Below, piece after piece: positions 43,925 through 51,984 of a DNA stretch of 64,000 nucleotides. Numbering within the stretch: position 1 is the first letter of the stretch; each line of letters starts with the position of its first letter. The notes under the pieces were generated by a model. The model saw only the letters and a list, made by a program, of their open reading frames with translations, did no database searches and was not told the origin of the DNA. A program made the translations under genes and the position numbers. Source of the stretch: Flavobacterium galactosidilyticum (GTDB lineage Bacteria; Bacteroidota; Bacteroidia; Flavobacteriales; Flavobacteriaceae); assembly GCF_020911945.1 (NCBI RefSeq), contig NZ_CP087135.1, positions 2,840,001 to 2,904,000 on the forward strand, read 5' to 3'.

Positions 43925-44812
43925 ATGAAAATAATAGCAGTTATTGGAGCAGGAACAATGGGAAATGGAATCGCCCACACCTTTGCACAAAGTGGTTTCA
44001 CTGTAAAATTAATTGATGTTTCTGAGAAATCATTGGATAAAGGAATGAATACGATTGCCGCTAATCTTGACAGAATGGTAGCTAAGGGAACAATCACACA
44101 AGAAGATAAAGTAAAAACTATTACTAACATCATAACTTACACTGATATCAAAGATGGAGTTGTAGGAGTAGATCTAGTAGTGGAAGCGGCAACTGAAAAT
44201 GTAGAATTAAAATTAAATATTTTCAAGCAATTGAATGAAGCTTGTTCTCACAATACTATTCTAGCGTCCAATACTTCTTCAATTTCTATAACACAAATAG
44301 GAGCTGTTGTAACGCATCCAGAACGAGTAATAGGAATGCACTTCATGAATCCCGTACCTATTATGAAGCTCGTTGAAATCATTCGTGGTTACAACACTTC
44401 AGACGAGGTGACGAAAATCATCATGGATTTATCTGAAAAATTAGGAAAAACTCCTGTTGAAGTAAATGACTATCCTGGATTTGTTGCAAATAGAATTTTG
44501 ATGCCTATGATTAATGAGGCTATCGAAACTTTATACAATAAAGTAGCAGGTGTTTACGAAATTGATACAGTAATGAAATTAGGTATGGGCCACCCAATGG
44601 GGCCTTTACAATTAGCTGATTTCATTGGACTTGATGTTTGCTTGGCAATTTTGAATGTAATGTATGATGGTTTCAAAAATCCAAAATACGCTCCTTGTCC
44701 TTTATTAGTAAACATGGTTCGTGCCGGTAAAATGGGTGTGAAATCCGGTGAAGGTTTCTACGACTATAGCGAAAGTAAAAAAGCAGAAAAAATTTCTAAA
44801 CAATTTAAATAG
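43925..44812 (+). CDS. 3-hydroxybutyryl-CoA dehydrogenase
   Basis: Interconverts 3-hydroxyacyl-CoA and 3-oxoacyl-CoA with NAD(P). The 295-residue protein begins with the Rossmann motif IGAGTMGNGIAHTFAQSG (6-23), then ASNTSSISITQIG, the catalytic-His segment GMHFMNPVPIMKLVEII near residue 138, and PVEVNDYPGFVANRILMP. This standalone form (Hbd/PaaH type) works without a fused hydratase. It is the last gene before a strong terminator. Confidence 0.93.
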   Translation: MKIIAVIGAGTMGNGIAHTFAQSGFTVKLIDVSEKSLDKGMNTIAANLDRMVAKGTITQEDKVKTITNIITYTDIKDGVVGVDLVVEAATENVELKLNIFKQLNEACSHNTILASNTSSISITQIGAVVTHPERVIGMHFMNPVPIMKLVEIIRGYNTSDEVTKIIMDLSEKLGKTPVEVNDYPGFVANRILMPMINEAIETLYNKVAGVYEIDTVMKLGMGHPMGPLQLADFIGLDVCLAILNVMYDGFKNPKYAPCPLLVNMVRAGKMGVKSGEGFYDYSESKKAEKISKQFK

Positions 44813-44824
44813 TCTTCATTTTTG

Positions 44825-44880
44825 AAAAGTCGAAAGTCTTGACATTAGTTTGTTGAGATCTTCGGCTTTTAATTTTTTTT
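44825..44880 (+). terminator. intrinsic terminator
   Basis: AAAAGTCGAAAGTCT (44825-44839) pairs with AGATCTTCGGCTTTT (44856-44870) with two G-U wobbles and one mismatch; a long T run follows. Contains the word AAAAGTCGAAAGT also found at 11697. Confidence 0.75.
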
Positions 44881-44890
44881 TCACAAACTT

Positions 44891-46111
44891 ATGGCTAAAA
44901 TAGTTCCTTTTCAAGCAGTAAGACCTACTCGAGATAAAGTTTGCTTGGTAACTTGTCGTTCCTATGAAGAATATGTAAATGCCGAATTAGCCGCGCAATT
45001 AGATTTTAACCCATTATCTTTTTTACATATTTTAAAACCAGCGTACACCAATCAAGAAACGGTTTCTTTTGAAAAAAGATATCGACAAGTACACCAAAAA
45101 TATCAAGAGTTCAAAAATGAAATTATTTTAATCAAAGACAACAAGCCTGCTATTTATATTCACAAAATCGTTACTAAAACGCATTCATTCACAGGAATTA
45201 TTGTAGGAACAAGCGTGGAGGATTACTGCAATAATATCATTAAAAAACACGAAGACATAATTGAATTTAGAGTTCAGCTATTGAAAAACTATATGCAATA
45301 TACGGAGTTCAACACAGAGCCCGTTTTAATGACATATCCGGACAATAAAACCATTGAAAATTGGATTTATAATTGCTCTCAAAAACTAGCCGATTTTGAA
45401 TTTTCAACTACTAAGAAAGAAATCCATTATTTATGGAAAATTGACGATACCTTAGAAATCAATTGGCTTCAAAATATTTTTAGTAAAACAGAAAGCCTTT
45501 ATATAGCTGACGGACATCATCGCACAGAGGCTTTAAAATTACTTTCTAATGAGAATGAAGTTTTAGAAAACCCTTCTAAAAATCATATATTAAGCTATTT
45601 AATTTCCGAGAATAATGTTAAAATATACGAATTCAATCGACTTGTAAAAGATTTGAATGGTTTATCTAAACGAGATTTTATAAAAGCTATAGAAAAGAAT
45701 TTTATTGTTGAAATTAAATTCCAGCAGCCTTTTAAACCTTTAGAAAAAAAACATTTCGGAATGTATCTTGACCATGATTTTTACAGCTTAATTTTAAGAG
45801 AAGAAAATAATATATTCAATAATGCATTGGAGAGTTTAGATGCTCAAATATTATATAGAAAAGTACTCTTGCCCATTCTCGGCATTGAAGACCTACGTAA
45901 TGATGAACGAATTGAATATCTCTCAGGAAAGCAATCAATATTAGAAGTGAAAAATAAAATTGACCAAGGAGAATTTAAAGTCGGTTTCTTATTATTTCCA
46001 TCAAATATTCAAGAAATAAAAGCTTTATCGGATGCCAATCAGATTATGCCTCCAAAAAGCACATATATTGAACCAAAATTCCGAAGTGGATTAGTGATTT
46101 ATGAATTTTAG
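44891..46111 (+). CDS. DUF1015 family protein
   Basis: A 406-residue protein of a widespread family without a firm function. The start MAKIVPFQAVRPTRDKV, the internal FEKRYRQVHQKYQEF segment, the LYIADGHHRTEALKLL motif near residue 209 and the C-terminal GFLLFPSNIQEIKALSDAN are family features. DUF1015 is often found near phosphoglycerate dehydrogenase in other genomes; not here. YggS follows 33 bp later, so the two may be one unit. Confidence 0.9.
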   Translation: MAKIVPFQAVRPTRDKVCLVTCRSYEEYVNAELAAQLDFNPLSFLHILKPAYTNQETVSFEKRYRQVHQKYQEFKNEIILIKDNKPAIYIHKIVTKTHSFTGIIVGTSVEDYCNNIIKKHEDIIEFRVQLLKNYMQYTEFNTEPVLMTYPDNKTIENWIYNCSQKLADFEFSTTKKEIHYLWKIDDTLEINWLQNIFSKTESLYIADGHHRTEALKLLSNENEVLENPSKNHILSYLISENNVKIYEFNRLVKDLNGLSKRDFIKAIEKNFIVEIKFQQPFKPLEKKHFGMYLDHDFYSLILREENNIFNNALESLDAQILYRKVLLPILGIEDLRNDERIEYLSGKQSILEVKNKIDQGEFKVGFLLFPSNIQEIKALSDANQIMPPKSTYIEPKFRSGLVIYEF

Positions 46112-46144
46112 ATTTGCAATTATAAATATTTAAAAGATTGAAAA

Positions 46145-46807
46145 ATGTCAATAGAACAAAATTTACTCTCTATAAAATCAACTTTACCAAAACAAGTGAC
46201 ACTTGTTGCAGTTTCAAAAACGAAACCCGTTTCAGATTTAATGGAAGCTTATGAAGCAGGTCAATGTGTTTTTGGAGAAAACAAAATTCAGGAAATGGTT
46301 GAAAAATGGGAAATGATGCCAAAAGACATTCAGTGGCACATGATTGGTCACGTTCAAACGAATAAAGTCAAATTCATGGCACCATTTGTAAATCTAATCC
46401 ACGGAGTTGATAGCTTGAAATTATTACAGGAAATCGACAAACAAGCAAAAAAAAACAACAGAACAATTGATTGCTTACTTCAAATATTCGTTGCAGAAGA
46501 GGAAACTAAATTTGGACTAGACGAAGATGAGTTAGCTTTACTTCTCTCCTCTACTATATTTCAAGGATTAAAAAACATTAGGGTCATTGGTTTAATGGGA
46601 ATGGCAACATTTACAGCTAATCAAAACCAAATTAAGAAAGAATTTACACACTTAAAAACTATTTTTGATAAGCTTCAAGTCACGAAAACTACAAATTGCC
46701 AACTTAATACCATCTCAATGGGAATGTCTGGCGATTATCAACTCGCAATTGATTGCGGAAGCACAATGGTTCGAATAGGAAGTAGTATCTTTGGCGGGAG
46801 AAAATAA
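46145..46807 (+). CDS. yggS: PLP homeostasis protein, YggS family
   Basis: Binds pyridoxal phosphate and helps balance vitamin B6 and amino acids; no enzyme reaction is established. In 220 residues it has the PLP Lys in LVAVSKTKPVSDL (about residues 20-32), GENKIQEMVEKW, WHMIGHVQTNKVK near residue 69 and the phosphate-binding end SMGMSGDYQLAIDCGSTMVR. It is cytoplasmic and single-domain. A gap of 105 bp with short ACTGAAC repeats separates it from the exonuclease gene. Confidence 0.94.
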   Translation: MSIEQNLLSIKSTLPKQVTLVAVSKTKPVSDLMEAYEAGQCVFGENKIQEMVEKWEMMPKDIQWHMIGHVQTNKVKFMAPFVNLIHGVDSLKLLQEIDKQAKKNNRTIDCLLQIFVAEEETKFGLDEDELALLLSSTIFQGLKNIRVIGLMGMATFTANQNQIKKEFTHLKTIFDKLQVTKTTNCQLNTISMGMSGDYQLAIDCGSTMVRIGSSIFGGRK

Positions 46808-46912
46808 ATGCGAATCTCAGATTAACTATTTTTGATTTTAGATTTAAAAAATAAGATTAGAAATGTAAGATTAATTACTAAACAATGAATACTGAACACT
46901 GAACACTGAAAT

Positions 46913-48274
46913 TTGTACGCAATACTTGACATAGAAACCACTGGGGGACAATTTAACGAAGAAGGAATTACTGAAATCGCCATTTATAAATTTGATGGTC
47001 ATGAGGTGGTCGATCAATTCATCAGCTTGGTCAATCCGGAAATTCCCATTCAGCCCTTTGTAGTAAAACTGACTGGCATAAACAACGCTATGCTAATCTC
47101 AGCACCTAAATTTTTTGAAGTTGCAAAACGTATTATCGAAATAACTAATGACTGCGTGATTGTTGCTCATAACGCTTCATTTGACTATCGAATTTTAAGA
47201 ACAGAATTCAGGCGTTTAGGTTATAATTTCGAAGCTAGAACGCTTTGCACCGTTGAATTATCTAAAAAATTGCTGCCGGAACAACCTTCTCATAGTTTAG
47301 GAAAGCTAGTTCGCGCATTAGGAATTCCTATGGCAGACCGACACCGTGCAAGTGGCGATGCGCTAGCAACTATTAAGTTATTCAAAATACTTTTAGAAAA
47401 AGATATCGAAAAAGAAATCGTAAAAGATTTTATCAAACTCGAAGTCGAAAAAGGCATAGCACCACAACTGTTAGATATAATCTCAAGCTTACCTTCAACT
47501 ACTGGTGTGTATTATATTCACAATGAAAAAGGTAATGTAATTTACATTGGCAAAAGCCGAAATATAAAAAAGCGAATTAATCAGCATTTTACAGGTACAT
47601 CAGCTAAATGTAAAAAAATTCAAGCGCAGGTTTTTACCGTGTCCTATGAGGAAACGGGAAGCGAACTAATTGCTTTACTGAAAGAGAGTCAAGAGATAAA
47701 AATCAATAAACCTATATTAAATAGAGCGCAACGAAAGAGTATTTTTCAATATGCATTATATGCAGAAAAGGATGAGAAAGGATATTTAAATCTTAAAATT
47801 CAAAAAGCTGACGGCCGTAAAAGAGAAATAACTTCATTTTCGTCATTGCAAGAAGCAAAAAACACCTTATTCAGAATAACATCACATTATAATTTATGCC
47901 AAAAACTAACAGGTTTGTACCATACAAAAACAAATTGTTTTCAATATAGCATAAAGGAGTGCGATGGCGCATGCATTGGCGCAGTATCGCCAGAAATTTA
48001 TAACGCCAGAGTACACGAGTTTATCGAAAAAAATACATTTGAAAATCAAAATATGATTCTTACCGACAAAGGAAGAAATATAAGTGAGCGATCAGCAGTT
48101 TTAATAGAAAACGGCATCTATAAAGGATATGCTTTTTATGATTTGAACTACCAAGTCCATACTATCGAAATCTTGAGAAATATTATTATTCCCATGCAAA
48201 ACAATCGAGACACAAAGAGTATTATTCAAGGGCACATCCGAAAAAGTAAATCAATAAAAACGATAAAATTCTAA
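46913..48274 (+). CDS. DEDDh exonuclease fused to a GIY-YIG (UvrC-like) nuclease domain
   Basis: A 453-residue fusion. The TTG at 46913 is the start, since the exonuclease motif ILDIETTGG begins at residue 4. The DnaQ-like domain (1-165) has D6, E8, D91 in HNASFDYR and the H144/D149 pair in RHRASGD. The GIY-YIG domain (about 195-275) has GVYYIHNEKGNVIYIGKSR. A cysteine-bearing region (residues 337-362) resembles the C-terminal part of Cho/UvrC relatives. A role in DNA repair or proofreading is likely. The ion-channel gene follows. Confidence 0.85.
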   Translation: MYAILDIETTGGQFNEEGITEIAIYKFDGHEVVDQFISLVNPEIPIQPFVVKLTGINNAMLISAPKFFEVAKRIIEITNDCVIVAHNASFDYRILRTEFRRLGYNFEARTLCTVELSKKLLPEQPSHSLGKLVRALGIPMADRHRASGDALATIKLFKILLEKDIEKEIVKDFIKLEVEKGIAPQLLDIISSLPSTTGVYYIHNEKGNVIYIGKSRNIKKRINQHFTGTSAKCKKIQAQVFTVSYEETGSELIALLKESQEIKINKPILNRAQRKSIFQYALYAEKDEKGYLNLKIQKADGRKREITSFSSLQEAKNTLFRITSHYNLCQKLTGLYHTKTNCFQYSIKECDGACIGAVSPEIYNARVHEFIEKNTFENQNMILTDKGRNISERSAVLIENGIYKGYAFYDLNYQVHTIEILRNIIIPMQNNRDTKSIIQGHIRKSKSIKTIKF

Positions 48275-48299
48275 ACGTGTATTAATCAACAATTGATTT

Positions 48300-49130
48300 A
48301 TGGAAAGAATGAAGTCAAAATTTGACACCTTCAGACAGAAAGTAAATATCATAATATACGGAACTAATACAGCTTACGGTCGCTTATTTGATCTAGTACT
48401 TTTAGGAGTAATTGTGGTAAGTGCCATTATTGTAATGCTAGAAACAGTAAAGGGTTTTGACCAAAAATACCATGTAGAACTGATCGTTTTAGAATGGATT
48501 ATAACCATTTTCTTTACCCTCGAATATATTCTTCGGATTATATCTATTAAAAAACCGATTCGATACATCTTTAGTTTTTACGGAATTATTGATTTGCTGG
48601 CCACTTTACCCATGTATTTATCGCTATTTTTTGCCGGAGCAAGTGTATTATCTATTTTACGCGCCGTGAGACTATTAAGATTGTTTAAAATTTTAAAACA
48701 TCCTAAATTCTCAAATCAATCCAGTCATTTACGTGAAGCATTAATAGCTAGCAAAGGAAAAATTCTTATTTTTATGTATTTCATGTTAGTGAGCAGCGTA
48801 ATTATTGGGTCATTAATGTACGTTGTAGAAGGAAAAGAAGGAGGCTTCAGTAGTATTCCTATCAGCATATATTGGACCATTGTAACCCTAACAACGGTAG
48901 GATACGGTGATATTTCACCTATTACACCTCTAGGACAAGCCATTGCTTCAATAGTAATGATAATGGGTTACGGAATTATAGCAGTGCCCACCGGAATAGT
49001 TTCGGCTGAATTTGCAAGTTTTAATGTAAAAAAATCAATACCTGAACGAGTTAATCCATGCCATAATTGTGGTGTAGATGGACATGAGTTCAATGCTAAA
49101 TACTGCTATAATTGCGGTGAAGCGCTCTAA
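48300..49130 (+). CDS. voltage-gated potassium channel-like protein with C-terminal zinc ribbon
   Basis: A 276-residue six-helix channel subunit. S1-S3 lie at about 28-110; S4 at 115-132 has Arg in a regular series (ILRAVRLLRLFKILK); S5 is at 154-176, the pore has the potassium filter TLTTVGYGD (196-204) and S6 spans 215-240. The C-terminus carries two CxxC pairs, C254/C257 and C269/C272, a zinc-ribbon-like module not usual for this family. It is expected in the inner membrane as a tetramer. Context gives no hint of the signal. Confidence 0.88.
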   Translation: MERMKSKFDTFRQKVNIIIYGTNTAYGRLFDLVLLGVIVVSAIIVMLETVKGFDQKYHVELIVLEWIITIFFTLEYILRIISIKKPIRYIFSFYGIIDLLATLPMYLSLFFAGASVLSILRAVRLLRLFKILKHPKFSNQSSHLREALIASKGKILIFMYFMLVSSVIIGSLMYVVEGKEGGFSSIPISIYWTIVTLTTVGYGDISPITPLGQAIASIVMIMGYGIIAVPTGIVSAEFASFNVKKSIPERVNPCHNCGVDGHEFNAKYCYNCGEAL

Positions 49131-49231
49131 TTTATTAATCTGAAGCAAATCCAGCTATACACTGCAACTCCTCAGTAGCACAGTTATTTTTCTACTTCTG
49201 GCGTTTCCTTTGCTATCTGGGCTAAAAATAT

Positions 49232-50149
49232 ATGAAATATCTAATCACAATAGTTGGCCCCACAGCCATAGGAAAAACTTCCAGGAGTATTATACTAGCC
49301 AATCATTTTAACTGTGAAATTGTTTCCTGTGACAGCCGACAATTTTTTAAGGAAATGACAATAGGAACTGCTGTTCCAAGCTCTGCTGAACTTGCTTCAG
49401 CCAAACATCATTTCATACAAAACAAATCGATTTTCGAAAATTACACCGTAGGCGACTATGAAAAAGAAGCCATCGCTAAACTAGATGAATTATTCTTAAC
49501 GAATGACTACGCCATATTAGTTGGTGGATCTGGCCTATATGTCGATGCAGTACTAAAAGGATTTGATGAATTTCCTGAAATTGACCCTACTTTACGATTA
49601 GAAGTTAATTCAAATTACGAAAAACTAGGCATTGGACACTTACAACAAAAATTAGAACAATTAGATCCTAATTATTATAAAACCTTAACTATTGAGAATC
49701 CACAGACTTTACTAAATCCTCAACGTATGATGCGATTTGTAGAGGTTTGCATTGGCTCAGGCAAACCTTATTCCTCTTTTTTAAATCAAAAGCAAAACAG
49801 TAGAAGCTTCACTCCCATTTTGATAGGCTTAGAAGCAGAAAGAAAAATAATATACGACCGCATCAATAAGCGTGTGGATATTATGATGCATGAAGGGCTA
49901 TTAAATGAAGCGAAAAAGTTATATCCTAATAAAGAGCTGAATGCATTGCAAACTGTAGGTTACAGAGAGCTTTTTAGTTATTTTAATCACGAAATTTCAT
50001 TAGATTTTGCGGTAGAAGAAATCAAGAAAAACACAAGACGATTTTCTAAACGACAATTAACTTGGTTTAAAAGAAATGAAAATACAAAATGGTTCGATTT
50101 TGAAACTCCAATAGAAAAACTGATTACATATATTAATTCTTTGAAGTAG
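49232..50149 (+). CDS. miaA: tRNA dimethylallyltransferase
   Basis: Adds the dimethylallyl group to A37 of tRNAs reading codons that start with U. The 305-residue protein has the P-loop VGPTAIGKTSRS at 7-18, EIVSCDSRQFFKEMTIGTA (about 30-48) with the catalytic Asp/Ser/Arg, LVGGSGLYVDAVLKG near 95, and QTVGYRELFSYF near 230. It supplies the substrate for MiaB and then MiaE; miaE is at 11077-11670. The thioesterase gene begins 48 bp downstream. Confidence 0.95.
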   Translation: MKYLITIVGPTAIGKTSRSIILANHFNCEIVSCDSRQFFKEMTIGTAVPSSAELASAKHHFIQNKSIFENYTVGDYEKEAIAKLDELFLTNDYAILVGGSGLYVDAVLKGFDEFPEIDPTLRLEVNSNYEKLGIGHLQQKLEQLDPNYYKTLTIENPQTLLNPQRMMRFVEVCIGSGKPYSSFLNQKQNSRSFTPILIGLEAERKIIYDRINKRVDIMMHEGLLNEAKKLYPNKELNALQTVGYRELFSYFNHEISLDFAVEEIKKNTRRFSKRQLTWFKRNENTKWFDFETPIEKLITYINSLK

Positions 50150-50197
50150 TAAAAATCAAGTATAAATTAAATCTGAATTCTAAAAACAAAAATACAA

Positions 50198-50947
50198 ATG
50201 CCAGTAGCACCAAATTTCACATCCACATTAAGCAAAGATTGGACTATTAATTTTACGCAATGCGCGCCAAATGGTTATTTGAAATATACTGACTTATGCA
50301 ATCTGTTGCAACTAACAGCGGCGGCACATTCTGAAACTGGAGGAATTAGTTTTATGGACATGCAGGAATTTGATCAAGCTTGGGTTTTGAGTAGAATGCG
50401 TGTTGAAATTACTAAATTACCAAAATCAGGAGATATAGTAACTGTAAAAACTTGGATAAATTCACTAGAAAATTCCCGTTCTGTTCGTGCTTTAGAAATG
50501 CATCTAAATGGTGAAAAAATAGTAGGTTCTGAAACTTTTTGGGCCGTTTTCAACACAAAAAAACGTCGTCCTGAACCACTAGCACTACCATACGAGCATT
50601 TTCAACTCTACCCTGAAAAAAGAGCGACAATTGAAGGATTCTCTAAGATAAGTTTAAATCATGACAAAGAAATAGTTTTTGAAAAAACAGTTTTCCTATC
50701 TGATTTAGATATCGTAAATCATGTTAACAATGTGAAATATTTGGAATGGTGTATGGATTTAGTCGATGAGAACTTAATTCTCAATCAAAAATTAGAAAGT
50801 TTCGAAATGAATTTCATGAAGGAATTATCATTTAAAGACACTGTTATTATTCACGAAAGTATTTCGGCAAGTGATGCTGTTTTTAGTATAACAAAGGAAG
50901 AAAAAGCTTGTTTTGCTCTACAATTGAATTGGAGTAATCCCAAGTAA
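50198..50947 (+). CDS. acyl-ACP thioesterase
   Basis: Releases fatty acids from acyl carrier protein. The 249-residue protein consists of two hot-dog domains. The first has FTQCAPNGYLKYTDLCNLLQ (20-39) and WVLSRMRVEITKLPKSGD. The second starts near residue 160 and holds DIVNHVNNVKYLEWCMDL, the catalytic Asn/His region of FatA/FatB-like enzymes. No signal peptide is present. It is the last plus-strand gene before the two-component system. Confidence 0.9.
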   Translation: MPVAPNFTSTLSKDWTINFTQCAPNGYLKYTDLCNLLQLTAAAHSETGGISFMDMQEFDQAWVLSRMRVEITKLPKSGDIVTVKTWINSLENSRSVRALEMHLNGEKIVGSETFWAVFNTKKRRPEPLALPYEHFQLYPEKRATIEGFSKISLNHDKEIVFEKTVFLSDLDIVNHVNNVKYLEWCMDLVDENLILNQKLESFEMNFMKELSFKDTVIIHESISASDAVFSITKEEKACFALQLNWSNPK

Positions 50948-50964
50948 TTGTACTATTAATTTTC

Positions 50965-51078
50965 ACTAAACCATTTAGAAAGTTCAGTTAAGTTTTACTC
51001 TATATAAACATTTAAACGATAAAAGCTCAATATTTCATAATAACTAAACCATTGAACGTTAAGTCCAGTTAAGTTTTA
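50965..51078. repeat. imperfect direct repeat
   Basis: 50965-50997 and 51043-51078 both start ACTAAACCATT and end CAGTTAAGTTTTA, with small differences in the middle; 45 bp of AT-rich DNA separates them. It lies between convergent genes and has no ORF. Confidence 0.65.
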
Positions 51079-51149
51079 TAATGCGTACAAAAAAAGCAAA
51101 AAAGTTTTATATTTTAACATCACCGAAAAATAGCAATTAGAAAAAAATA

Positions 51150-51227
51150 AAGCCCTGATTGCAACCACATCCTTTTTCTTGCTGTCTTTAGCAAGAAAAA
51201 GATACAGTGGAAAGCAGGAATAGCCCC
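51150..51227 (+). repeat. dispersed structured repeat, copy 2
   Basis: Begins AGCCCTGATTGCAACC, then ATCCTTTTTCTTGCT pairs with AGCAAGAAAAAGAT around a 6-nt loop (11 bp perfect, one bulged C lower down), then ends CAGTGGAAAGCAGGAATAG. It matches copy 1 (25306-25377, opposite strand) in the outer boxes and keeps the hairpin although the arms have changed. Confidence 0.78.
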
Positions 51228-51234
51228 AAAAGAA

Positions 51235-51260
51235 AAAGGCCCCAATTTCTTGAAGCCTTT
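51235..51260 (-). terminator. terminator of the two-component operon
   Basis: On the minus strand AAAGGC, a 14-nt loop and GCCTTT are followed by TTC and more Ts, a few bases after the regulator stop. Confidence 0.65.
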
Positions 51261-51264
51261 AGTA

Positions 51265-51981
51265 TTATTCTGATACTTTATTTTTAACTACTAATCTAAA
51301 ACCTTCACCGTGAATATTTAAGATTTCAACATTATCATCTAGTTTTAAATATTTTCGCAATTTAGCAATGTAAACATCCATACTTCTTGATGTGAAATAA
51401 TTATCATCTCTCCATATTTTTGTCAACGCTAATTCTCTGGGCATCAAGTCATTTTCATGAAGAATAAGCATTTTTAATAGTTCGTTCTCTTTTGGAGATA
51501 GTTTTATTGGTTCTTCATTACTGAAGGTTAAAAAACGAAGTTTAGAGTTCAAATGAAATTTACCAATATTGAATTCAAATTGTACTTGTTCTGCTTTAGT
51601 ATCTGAAGATTTTCTTTGGATAATCGCTTTGATTTTCATCAACAACACTTCAGAATCAAAAGGTTTGTTCAAGTAATCATCAGCACCAGCTTTGTATCCT
51701 TTTAACACATCCTCTTTCATAGATTTTGCTGTTAAGAAAATAATAGGCACCTCATTATTTTTTTCTCGAATTTCCTTAGCAAGTGTATATCCATCTTTGT
51801 AAGGCATCATTACGTCAAGTATACACAAATCGTAAGTGTCTTTTTTGAACTTTTCAAAACCTTCCATGCCGTTTTTAGCCAAGGTAACTTCAAAATCATT
51901 TAGCATTAAATAATCTTTTAATACTGCACCAAAATTAAGATCGTCTTCTACAAGAAGTATTTTTTTATTTACATTTTCCAT
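51265..51981 (-). CDS. OmpR/RprY-type response regulator
   Basis: A 238-residue regulator with receiver domain (1-120) and winged-helix DNA-binding domain (about 140-235). The phosphate acceptor is D56 in LCILDVMMPYKDGY, the acidic pair D13/D14 in VEDDLNFG and the Lys in LNKPFDSEVL are in place. The output domain has SPKENELLKMLILHEND and SRSMDVYIAKLRKYL. It starts three bases after the kinase gene. RprY-like regulators are frequent in Bacteroidetes; which genes it controls is not visible. Confidence 0.92.
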   Translation of the reverse strand: MENVNKKILLVEDDLNFGAVLKDYLMLNDFEVTLAKNGMEGFEKFKKDTYDLCILDVMMPYKDGYTLAKEIREKNNEVPIIFLTAKSMKEDVLKGYKAGADDYLNKPFDSEVLLMKIKAIIQRKSSDTKAEQVQFEFNIGKFHLNSKLRFLTFSNEEPIKLSPKENELLKMLILHENDLMPRELALTKIWRDDNYFTSRSMDVYIAKLRKYLKLDDNVEILNIHGEGFRLVVKNKVSE

Positions 51982-51984
51982 ATA

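Noticed and set aside
46890..46911. Tandem ACTGAAC repeats as a CRISPR-like or regulatory array
   Set aside because: Only about three 7-8-nt units, with no spacers; common short intergenic repeat.
49131..49231. Possible small gene before miaA
   Set aside because: No start codon with a frame longer than about 25 codons and no recognisable motif.
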